DNA of 14,622 bases from NCBI GenBank assembly GCA_002498985.1, contig DAJO01000026.1, positions 8,285 through 22,906 of the forward strand, written 5' to 3'. Positions within the stretch are counted from its first letter, which is position 1; every line of letters starts with the position of its first letter. The DNA comes from Euryarchaeota archaeon UBA257 (GTDB lineage Archaea; Thermoplasmatota; Poseidoniia; Poseidoniales; Thalassarchaeaceae). The position numbers and the translations under genes are program-made. Below the pieces are notes generated by a model. The model made no database searches. It was not told where the DNA came from and saw nothing but the letters and a program-made list of their open reading frames with translations. Of the stretch, positions 8,701 to 14,622 are shown piece by piece.

Positions 8701-10718
8701 ACTTGTCAGAAAAGGGTTCAATAAGTGAGTTATTGGAAGATACTCTAGATTTTTCAGATTTACTACTTACTTACTCTGATAACGCATCTTTACAAGATGC
8801 AGAACAATTTATTGGCTTAGTATCCTCATTAAGTTCTGAATTAGGCGGGGATTCAATTGTAATTGCAGATAGAATTAGGCAATTAACTGAGAATGAATCT
8901 TCAACTATGGAGGCAATAACAATTCCTCCTAGGGATGCAGTAAGAATATTGACAATCCATGGTTCTAAAGGTCTTCAAGCAAGTGTCGTGTTTTTAGTAG
9001 ATATTTTCTCAAAGAGACAGACTAATCTTACTATTGATTCTCGTTCTAGAACTATGGTGAGTCCAGAGCTTTTCGCTGCTAATCCGATTCCATGGACCGA
9101 CGAACAAGAGACTAAATCGGCTACTTGGATGCATACAAAATGGCTTTATGAGTCCCGTAAAGATGCTGAAGCAAGGCGCTTACTTTATGTCGGTGCAACT
9201 AGAGCCAAAAATCGTTTAATAATAGTGGGATCACCAAAAGGAACTGAATGGATAGAAAATGATGATTTAAAGGGCCTTAAAGTGCCATGGTCTTACACAA
9301 AACCTCTTCCTCAGTTGGGCCAGATTTGGTTAGAATCTCTTAGACAGGGATCTTTCAGAAGAGGAGAGGGTAAGTCAATTTGGACAAATGAAGATGAATA
9401 TAAAACCGAACAATTGAAGATTAATACTGATAGATATTTAGATCCATTTGTAATGGCTCATGAGGCTTTCGTTGGAAGTGATCTATTGCCTGGTATGGTA
9501 GTTATTCATGAAGAAGAATGTTTTAATGTCGACGATAAACAATTTAAGAATAAGATATTAACGCCCTCTCAAAGAATTTCCTCAAAAGATACTATGGCTA
9601 AATATTCTCAAAAAGAAAGTATTATTCAGACATTAATAGCCAGAAAAGATTCTAATTATAGAGTTAAAACTGCCCCACATCGTCTTTCTGTATTATCCGA
9701 ATGTTCAAGGCGCCATTGGCTCGAAACACGCGGGGGATTAAGATCCAATCCAATAATGCCTTTGTCAAAGGAATCTAATCCACCTAATCCAAAAGAAAAT
9801 CTTGATATGGCCCTTCTTGGTTTAGTTGTACACAGAATAGTGGAAATCGGTATTGGTAATCCTGGCCTAATTTCCAGTAGTTCACCTTCATTACCCAATT
9901 CTTGGGTTAAAAATCATCCTAATGATATAACTAATCCAGAAATTCATAAAAAAATATTCAATGAATTAATTCCTAATGATTCAACTTCGTCAAATATGAG
10001 TAATATTGTGTCAGAGATGACTACCAGATTGTCCAATAGTAGACTAGGAAAATTAGTATCTGGTGAAATAATTCAGGGTGAGAAAGTTGAAGGTTTGAGA
10101 ACTGAATTACCGTTTCATATTAGTTTTAATGTTCCAATTAATGGGTTGACCCGGAGTCGTTGGACACCAAATGGTCCCGAAGATATCTCAATAATCGATG
10201 AAGTTTTAGTTCAGATGGATGGATTGATTGATCTTGTTCTTTGCACAGATAGTGAAGAAGGCCCCTCTATTCGTCCGATTGACCTGAAAACGGAAGAGGC
10301 TTCGAAATTATCAACAGGTAACCTAGATGGATTATTAGAATCTCTTGGTGATGAATCATATGCGCCATCATGTGATGCTGAATATTCTATGCTACATCAT
10401 CATAGGATGCAATTAGCCTTATATTACCGTGCATTAGAAAAAATGGAACAGATGAAAACACATCCGCGCAAAGTATTACGTCCTGCCATTTGGGTTGGAG
10501 TCACTGGAAGATTAGTTGAATATCCAGAAGATTTATTTTTGGAAGCCCAAACAGAATTAGAGGAAATTTTATGCAAAGTCGCTTCTATCGAACTTAATTC
10601 AGACGATGCTCTTTCCAATCACCCCCCACTTCCTTTAGAATTTTCAAAACCTTGCGATTCATGCCCCTTTTCAAAGGGTTCAATCCCTATTTGCGGTCCT
10701 GAAAAGCAGGAACTATAA
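5796..10718 (+). CDS. AddA-like UvrD/RecB-family helicase with C-terminal RecB-type nuclease
   Basis: This is the predicted motor subunit of a DNA-end-processing helicase-nuclease. All SF1A helicase motifs are visible: NRAQ (4-7), Walker A GAGTGKT (22-28), Ia LLTFTNKAADEM, DEAQD (584-588), GDIKQSIYAFR (626-636), NYR (735-737), TIHGSKG (1053-1059) and LLYVGATRAK (1129-1138). A PD-(D/E)xK nuclease follows: H1346, GLIDLV with D1479, the DLK signature D1496-K1498, and Q1539/Y1543, so it should be active. C1303 plus C1620, C1623 and C1633 (CxxCx9C) suggest an iron-sulfur cluster in this subunit too, which is not usual for AddA. At 1640 residues it is about 400 longer than bacterial AddA; much of the excess lies between Walker A and DEAQD. 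The gene is translationally coupled to the AddB-like gene. AdnAB-like or RecB-like kinship is the alternative; helicase-nuclease function is near certain. Confidence 0.92.
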   Translation: MRLNRAQLLALNLDSHIVVDAGAGTGKTSTIIDRVIEHYLSENQRATRILPKPERPIELSGGMIVSTKSDTQNLRDWGGLLPGEVVLLTFTNKAADEMKDRLRKRLVNLSPGPLSDDGNIRTDPRVRYEGFNEQLLTLLDDAPIGTIDSFFNQLISPYRGILGDSLTQDNISDSGRILLAESALNILWRLSSHPSRLSEAIDAGIPNTRSFGARDVLESRDRIQRHYASRRRAINVIRNISKRSIFINEAIKDLSDSEGKIVPDKLSGRILESLNSDELDYFIQETQSKIFAFCDLVKQYPNDLGTGWSSESRISCLDHLSSTPPKENNWDKLVWLSDVYQCVASRKSLFNNSSSKKPSIFPRGNLPPNSENWERGINNLGSKSKLFKPITEEFKELWFSEIGDIMLHFIRLMILMNKENPPNTASNWRSAIDTLPLLLPESPPVGNPDNKFGFSLEHEARNLDDLRIVMDGFNGILQKLKEINEVHDFDDIQKQAGDLLLANCPRICETFYPESVIDALNNASDEYWRDDHINSALSILENLEKNIDTVGESIINVKESKIDLLRRFDLLKRIRRRFRAFIIDEAQDNSPLQWRLLSRLWGERHFEENEVSVPDTPWQPTICYVGDIKQSIYAFRQAEVTGFLEYSKILRHINSHELSSIPELTEPGRELRNSDFSRDPRNSHEITIASARKHYEDGGQDLLGWIPFNHYDGLDVGSQEETDKRKEGLISLKINYRTDGGLLEVMNEWWEDIFHTRHRRVSNGEFYANPQKLFASELKAKIDGGIEWICPLNSDLTTDPSLNLDEYLDAFDSGESLERQGMMIARRIKYLIEGKPVRVLSPNGNWDIQPTCDKVPPSEIMVLLPSRRNIRDIIIRYLNDFDIPSQADREGGLLERPAVHTLNGLLQFVSRPKNLHNATWVARSCLIGFNDKQTQEFIGQAGKNENLLLRLKDLAINSRQKELVSRWIDLSEKGSISELLEDTLDFSDLLLTYSDNASLQDAEQFIGLVSSLSSELGGDSIVIADRIRQLTENESSTMEAITIPPRDAVRILTIHGSKGLQASVVFLVDIFSKRQTNLTIDSRSRTMVSPELFAANPIPWTDEQETKSATWMHTKWLYESRKDAEARRLLYVGATRAKNRLIIVGSPKGTEWIENDDLKGLKVPWSYTKPLPQLGQIWLESLRQGSFRRGEGKSIWTNEDEYKTEQLKINTDRYLDPFVMAHEAFVGSDLLPGMVVIHEEECFNVDDKQFKNKILTPSQRISSKDTMAKYSQKESIIQTLIARKDSNYRVKTAPHRLSVLSECSRRHWLETRGGLRSNPIMPLSKESNPPNPKENLDMALLGLVVHRIVEIGIGNPGLISSSSPSLPNSWVKNHPNDITNPEIHKKIFNELIPNDSTSSNMSNIVSEMTTRLSNSRLGKLVSGEIIQGEKVEGLRTELPFHISFNVPINGLTRSRWTPNGPEDISIIDEVLVQMDGLIDLVLCTDSEEGPSIRPIDLKTEEASKLSTGNLDGLLESLGDESYAPSCDAEYSMLHHHRMQLALYYRALEKMEQMKTHPRKVLRPAIWVGVTGRLVEYPEDLFLEAQTELEEILCKVASIELNSDDALSNHPPLPLEFSKPCDSCPFSKGSIPICGPEKQEL

Positions 10719-10722
10719 ATTA
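10714..10722 (+). promoter_or_regulatory. Possible TATA box for the M20 peptidase gene
   Basis: TATAAATTA overlaps the stop codon of the helicase gene and lies about 40 bases before the ATG at 10757. That would place transcription start about 14 bases upstream of the gene. No Shine-Dalgarno is visible before this ATG. It was judged by eye in AT-rich DNA; read-through from the helicase gene is the alternative. Confidence 0.3.
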
Positions 10723-10756
10723 AAGATTCAAAGACTATGTCACTTAAGATAGCAAT

Positions 10757-12169
10757 ATGTCCGTGGACTTAGATAGGCTAATGGCTAGAGCAGATGAGTT
10801 ATGGGAAGAATCAATTATACCGAGTTTATCTGATTTCATCAAGATAGAGGCTCTCTCTCCAAGCTTTGAACCTAATTGGAGAGAAAAGGGGGAACTCGAT
10901 GCAACAATCGATTTATTCACAAAATGGTTAGCCGAACAAGAATTAGAAGGTATGGAATATAAGGTTCATAGAATAGGTGAAAGAACTCCGGTACTTTTGG
11001 TCACAGTTGAGGGAACTGGTCCTGGAGAAGTGATATTCTATTCACACTTAGATAAACAACCCTCTAGACCCAAATTATGGTCTGAAGGATTACACCCATT
11101 GAAAGGAGTTAGGAGAGATCCTTGGCTATATGGTAGAGGTGCCTTAGATGATGGATATGGAGGATATGTTTGCGTCACCGCTCTAAAGATGTTACAAGAG
11201 CAAGGAGTTCCTTATCCCCGGTCACATTTCCTTATAGAAACATGTGAAGAATCAGGGTCTTATGATTTACCTCCATATCTTGAATTATTGACAGAAGATT
11301 TAGGTGATCCTGACTTGATTGTTGTCCTAGACAGCGGTGGACCAGATTATGAACACATTTGGGTTACAGAGGCGTTACGAGGATTAGTTGCCGGCAATCT
11401 ATCGGTTCAGGTTTCTAATGAAGGAGTACATTCAGGAATGTCGGGAGGAGTAATTCCTTCTTCATTTAGAATTCAAAGAATGCTTTTAGATAGAGTAGAA
11501 GATTCTAAGACAGGAGAAATATTAGTTCCCGAAATGCATGTAGAGATTAGTGATAAAGTTAGAAAAGAGGCTGAAGAACTCGGAAAACTATTGGGTGATG
11601 AAATTTGGGCACAACTTCCGGTAGTAGATACTCTCAGGCCTCATAATGAGGGTTCGGCAGAAATTCTTCTTGATATGAATTGGAGACCAGCAATGTCAGT
11701 AATAGGCGCGAATGGAATGCCTCCGACTCAAACTGCAGGAAACGTTTTGAGGACGCATACGGATCTTAAATTAAGTTTCAGAATACCTCCAGGAGTTAAT
11801 TCTGAAATTATTGATTCTACTCTGAAAGAAATATTGGAGAGCAATCCTCCTTACGGCTCTAAAGTGGAATATATTCCAGATGCTGCAGCAGATGGTTTCC
11901 ATGCTCCTGCTATGGACGGGAAAATTGCAGATGCTCTTTCATCTGCATCCCTGCACATTAGTGGTTTACCGCCTATGGCTACTTGGGTAGGTGGAACAAT
12001 CCCATTTATGGCGATGATGCAGAAAAAATATCCTTCAGCCCAATTCTTCTGTACCGGTACCGGAGGGCCAGGAAATAATGCCCATGGTCCAGATGAAAAG
12101 TTACATATCCCCTCATCGAAAAGATTGACTGCAGTTTTATCGGCAACTATTGCAGCATTATCTCAATAA
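10757..12169 (+). CDS. M20-family di-zinc metallopeptidase (carnosinase/CNDP2-type dipeptidase)
   Basis: This is a cytosolic metal-dependent exopeptidase that probably cleaves dipeptides or small N-acylated amino acids. The ligand set is complete: H97 in SHLDKQP, the bridging D131 in GRGALDDG, E164 (catalytic base) and E165 (metal) in ETCEESGS, D192 in LDSGG, and H443 in NAHGPDEK. H225 in EGVHSGMSGG corresponds to the conserved histidine of the dimerisation (lid) domain that reaches the active site of the partner subunit. The 470 residues match the CNDP2/DUG1-like branch (about 475) better than the shorter DapE/ArgE enzymes (about 375-400), so peptide turnover is preferred over lysine or arginine synthesis. 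There is no signal peptide. The gene starts 38 bases after the helicase gene and may have its own promoter. The exact substrate cannot be read from sequence. Confidence 0.9.
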   Translation: MSVDLDRLMARADELWEESIIPSLSDFIKIEALSPSFEPNWREKGELDATIDLFTKWLAEQELEGMEYKVHRIGERTPVLLVTVEGTGPGEVIFYSHLDKQPSRPKLWSEGLHPLKGVRRDPWLYGRGALDDGYGGYVCVTALKMLQEQGVPYPRSHFLIETCEESGSYDLPPYLELLTEDLGDPDLIVVLDSGGPDYEHIWVTEALRGLVAGNLSVQVSNEGVHSGMSGGVIPSSFRIQRMLLDRVEDSKTGEILVPEMHVEISDKVRKEAEELGKLLGDEIWAQLPVVDTLRPHNEGSAEILLDMNWRPAMSVIGANGMPPTQTAGNVLRTHTDLKLSFRIPPGVNSEIIDSTLKEILESNPPYGSKVEYIPDAAADGFHAPAMDGKIADALSSASLHISGLPPMATWVGGTIPFMAMMQKKYPSAQFFCTGTGGPGNNAHGPDEKLHIPSSKRLTAVLSATIAALSQ

Positions 12170-12238
12170 CAGATTAGAAATAGGCAATTATCAGACAAAG
12201 AATCCGCCGAAGTTAAAGCGAGGATATGATTCGAGCAA

Positions 12239-12245
12239 GGTGAGG
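12239..12245 (+). promoter_or_regulatory. Shine-Dalgarno GGTGAGG before the coiled-coil gene
   Basis: GGTGAGG ends 7 bases before the ATG at 12253 and contains the GGTGA core of the archaeal ribosome-binding site. It supports this start and implies a leadered message. The 83-base gap (12170-12252) shows no other feature I can support. Confidence 0.55.
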
Positions 12246-12252
12246 GTATCCA

Positions 12253-12885
12253 ATGACTAATGATGAAGGCGGTTCAATAACGCCAGAAAATCGTATCAAA
12301 CAACTAGAGGAAAGATTAGTTGAAGAATCAGATCGGCTAGAAAAATTATACGTTGCTTATCGTAAAGTTGAACAAGAACTAGAAGAGAAAAATGCAATCA
12401 TCGATGTTCTAGAAAAAGAAGCAATCGATAAAGAAATAGAGAGAGAAGGTATGGAAACACTTCTTTCAGACAAGGACAGTAGAATTCATGAAATGGAAAT
12501 GGATGGAGCGAAGTCTTCTACCAGAATTAAACATCTTGAGCCCAAGTTAGAGAAAACCGAAGAGATGTATACTCGTGAGAAGGCTAGATTGGGCCGTGTA
12601 TTCGAAGTCGCAGAGGAACTCGATGAGGCACTACAAACGGCACAAGTGGAACTTACTGCGAGAGATGACTGGTATGTACAACACATGCAATTATTCGAGA
12701 ATTTGAACCAAGCAATCCAGACTAGGTATGAGATGATTGATTCTGCAATTGAAAAGAGTGCTGAATTCGCAAAGAAACAAGATACTTTCAAATCTAGGAT
12801 GGATGAAGCTTTAGATGCAGCGGAAGAAGCAGTTGCACATGCTCAAGAGATGTCCGAAGAAATACTTGAAGAATCAGAAGACTGA
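12253..12885 (+). CDS. Soluble coiled-coil protein of unknown function
   Basis: I do not recognise a named family. The 210-residue product is highly charged and glutamate-rich, with leucine/isoleucine spacing typical of coiled coils across roughly 13-120 (for example RIKQLEERLVEESDRLEKLY). A short break with aromatics follows (RDDWYVQHMQLFENL, about 137-151), and then a second helical, alanine-rich segment reaches an acidic C-terminus (ILEESED). There is no signal peptide, membrane segment, cysteine cluster or catalytic motif. A structural, scaffolding or nucleoid/septum-associated role is possible but unproven. The start is supported by a good Shine-Dalgarno. The stop directly abuts the stop of the opposing gene. 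The open reading frame is convincing because it combines the ribosome-binding site with coherent coiled-coil composition. Confidence 0.75.
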   Translation: MTNDEGGSITPENRIKQLEERLVEESDRLEKLYVAYRKVEQELEEKNAIIDVLEKEAIDKEIEREGMETLLSDKDSRIHEMEMDGAKSSTRIKHLEPKLEKTEEMYTREKARLGRVFEVAEELDEALQTAQVELTARDDWYVQHMQLFENLNQAIQTRYEMIDSAIEKSAEFAKKQDTFKSRMDEALDAAEEAVAHAQEMSEEILEESED

Positions 12886-13671
12886 TCATTCAGGTTTTGT
12901 TCCATCCGCCCGCTTTATGCACTTTGCAGGAATTCCCGCCCAAACTTCTCCATCAGGAATGTTTGTCCACTTTGGAACTACAGCTCTAGATGCAACAACA
13001 GCCTTGTCGCCTATCGTACTGCCGGGTTGAATTACAGAACCCATTCCAATTAATGCATCATTTCCAATAATTACCGGGGCCATAACCAATTCTCCACTTT
13101 CTGTTAAATGAGCGTTGATAATCGCTTTTCCTCCAATTACAACTCTGTCTCCTAATGTTACTGAGCCAGCATCATTTAGATGTGCACTATTAATCTGTAC
13201 TCCTTGACCTAACTTTGCTCCTGATAAACGGTAGTATAAATTTCCAATAAACGATGGGACTAAGAACGGTAAAAAGAATAGTGCAATCCTATGGAAAATC
13301 ATCGACCAAGCCCATTGAATTGTCACGAATGATTGCAGAGGATATCTTCCTGGATCTAACCTAGGTCTAAATAATCCGCCAAGTACTCCACAAATAATTA
13401 CTAAACTAATACCCCAAATCATCATTGCCATCCCTGTCGCAATTCCTGTAATTGCGAGGTCTTCAAGAGGTATTGAATCTATATTTGATGCTAAGAAAGA
13501 TCCGGGGTCAGTATTAGAAACATCTAGTATTTTATAAAAAACGTAAACCCCAGGGAATGCAGAAATTCCTACAATGAATGCAAGAAATGGTATTGCCAAA
13601 GCAGTCAACAGATTTTGTATAATTGTGAAAGACTTCAACGTACCACCAATATTTGACCCTAAGGCTCTCAT
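12886..13671 (-). CDS. Membrane protein with left-handed beta-helix (hexapeptide) acyltransferase-like domain
   Basis: The 261-residue product starts with two clear hydrophobic segments (about 21-43 and 73-98) and a third near 125-141. From about 151 to 251 it becomes a left-handed parallel beta-helix of hexapeptide turns, seen in GQGVQI, LGDRVVIGG, IGNDALIGMGSVIQ and IGDKAVVASRAVV. It ends in WAGIPAK, the usual last coil of LbH acyltransferases. Family members transfer acetyl or other acyl groups from CoA or carrier proteins. The combination with membrane helices recalls the C-terminal module of Pls/PosA-type NRPS-related proteins. A role in envelope, lipid or surface-glycan modification is inferred. 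The catalytic histidine cannot be assigned with confidence. The gene converges on the coiled-coil gene with no gap and diverges from RaSEA across 34 bases. No Shine-Dalgarno precedes the ATG. Confidence 0.8.
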   Translation of the reverse strand: MRALGSNIGGTLKSFTIIQNLLTALAIPFLAFIVGISAFPGVYVFYKILDVSNTDPGSFLASNIDSIPLEDLAITGIATGMAMMIWGISLVIICGVLGGLFRPRLDPGRYPLQSFVTIQWAWSMIFHRIALFFLPFLVPSFIGNLYYRLSGAKLGQGVQINSAHLNDAGSVTLGDRVVIGGKAIINAHLTESGELVMAPVIIGNDALIGMGSVIQPGSTIGDKAVVASRAVVPKWTNIPDGEVWAGIPAKCIKRADGTKPE

Positions 13672-13705
13672 AACAAGATGTTTTTGGCGACGGCAGTCTC
13701 AATAG

Positions 13706-14622
13706 ATGAGAACCGACCGAAGGGTTATGGGAGGTGCTTCTGGGATATTAGGAGACGGTAAAAAAGCTGTTAAGATTCACCATTTAGTTAAAGCTCCTGA
13801 GAATACTCCTCAATCTATTTCTCGCAGAGAATCTTGGGATGCAACCAAGCCTGCTACAGTTTACAAAACCCCAGAGATGTTGCAGGATGGCACTAGTTGT
13901 ACTGCAGCAACAGTAATTTTGAGAACTAGGGGTTGTGTTTGGTGGTGGAAATCTGGTTGTACATTTTGTGGTTACTTTAACGATGTGAGAGACGATGTAA
14001 CCGCTAATGATTTATTTGCTCAATGGGAAGAATCTAAAAGATTGACAAATGACTTTGAAGGCTGTAAAATGGTTAAAGTATATACTTCTGGGACATTTTT
14101 TGAAGATCAAGAAAATCCTCCTGAATGGCAAGAAATGGTTTTGAAAGAAACGTATGAAAGAGGATTAGAACTGGTAGTTGAAGCCCAGGCACATTTGTGT
14201 AATCCTGAGAAATTAGCATGGGTGGCTGAGCGGCATCCTGGATGTACAGTTGCAATCGGTTTGGAGGCATATGACGATACAGTTTTACGCTTTCATTGTA
14301 ACAAAGGTTTTTCGACAAAGACATGGAGAAAATCTGTGGATAATTTGAGAGAAGCAGGATTGCGTGTCAAAACTTACCTACTTTTCAAACCACCATTTAT
14401 GTCCGAAGGTGATGCTCTTAATCTAACTTCAAAATGGTTGGAACAAGTAGCACCTCTTTCTGATGAGGTTTCTATTAATCCTATGAATATCCAAAAAAAT
14501 ACAGTCGTAGATAGGATATTTCGGAATAGAGAATATCGGCCTCCTTGGCTTTGGTCTCTTGTTGAGATGATTGAGAGAACTCACGATCAAATTATAGATT
14601 CTGATTGTAGAACTATTGTTCA
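13706..14622 (+). CDS. raSEA: Archaeosine biosynthesis radical SAM enzyme RaSEA (3' end beyond window)
   Basis: RaSEA acts with ArcS on tRNA position 15. ArcS attaches lysine to the preQ0 base, and RaSEA cleaves the adduct to give archaeosine (G+). The frame runs open from the ATG at 13706 to the window edge, giving 305 complete codons. It carries the TVILRTRGC opening and a cysteine motif of spacing CX7CX2C: C77, C85 and C88 in RGCVWWWKSGCTFCGY. Downstream come VKVYTSGTFFE, an ELVVEAQAHL strand, IGLEAYDDTVL and VKTYLLFKPPF, the TIM-barrel strands of Elp3-like radical SAM proteins. An in-frame TAG lies immediately before the ATG, so no earlier start exists; an internal ATG at 13727 is the only near alternative. 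No Shine-Dalgarno is seen. This gene is the best taxonomic marker here, since archaeosine in tRNA is an archaeal trait. Confidence 0.88.
   Translation, partial: MRTDRRVMGGASGILGDGKKAVKIHHLVKAPENTPQSISRRESWDATKPATVYKTPEMLQDGTSCTAATVILRTRGCVWWWKSGCTFCGYFNDVRDDVTANDLFAQWEESKRLTNDFEGCKMVKVYTSGTFFEDQENPPEWQEMVLKETYERGLELVVEAQAHLCNPEKLAWVAERHPGCTVAIGLEAYDDTVLRFHCNKGFSTKTWRKSVDNLREAGLRVKTYLLFKPPFMSEGDALNLTSKWLEQVAPLSDEVSINPMNIQKNTVVDRIFRNREYRPPWLWSLVEMIERTHDQIIDSDCRTIV

Noticed and set aside
12815..13030. Plus-strand 71-residue frame spanning the convergent gene junction
   Set aside because: It overlaps the end of the coiled-coil gene in another frame and runs antisense through the beta-helix coding region; its sequence is explained by both real genes.
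13730..13736. GGAGGTG sequence as a Shine-Dalgarno
   Set aside because: It lies inside the RaSEA coding region with no properly spaced start after it; the GTG frame stops within six codons.
14073..14324. Minus-strand 83-residue open frame at the right end
   Set aside because: Antisense to the RaSEA barrel coding sequence, with no family resemblance.

Overview
The window looks like a chromosomal piece of an AT-rich archaeon. The best guess is a marine planktonic Thermoplasmatota (Poseidoniales / Marine Group II type). The strongest sign is the last gene, which reads as RaSEA, the radical-SAM enzyme of archaeosine tRNA modification. Supporting signs are very short intergenic gaps, some gene starts with a GGTGA/GGAGG Shine-Dalgarno and others with no leader signal, and many AGA arginine codons. 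This placement is inferred from gene content; no phylogeny was run.

Layout: (1) 2-34 is the lysine/arginine-rich C-terminal tail of a gene cut by the window edge. (2) 95-1144 is an L-threonine aldolase of the LtaE type, preceded by an inverted repeat that flanks a TATA-like stretch. (3) 1182-2120 is a secreted, membrane-anchored thioredoxin-fold protein with a WCTNC motif. (4) 2188-5796 and 5796-10718 form a one-base-overlapping gene pair encoding an AddB-like and an AddA-like protein, i.e. an ATP-dependent helicase-nuclease for DNA-end processing; the pair fills 8.5 kb, more than half the window. (5) 10757-12169 is an M20-family zinc dipeptidase. (6) 12253-12885 is a soluble coiled-coil protein of unknown function. 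(7) 12886-13671, on the minus strand, is a membrane protein with a left-handed beta-helix (hexapeptide) acyltransferase-like domain; it meets gene 6 stop to stop. (8) 13706 to the window end is RaSEA, divergent from gene 7 and cut by the edge.

How the genes work together: only the AddB-like/AddA-like pair is clearly a joint machine. The larger protein carries the full SF1A motor plus a RecB-type nuclease. The smaller one has lost the Walker A motif but keeps an intact RecB-type nuclease. Both nucleases show the four-cysteine pattern of an iron-sulfur-stapled nuclease. This is of interest because archaeal end resection is usually assigned to HerA-NurA-Mre11-Rad50. The remaining genes are housekeeping or envelope functions with no evident link to each other.

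No rRNA, tRNA, CRISPR array, insertion sequence or long repeat was recognised. No gene-free stretch exceeds about 85 bases.
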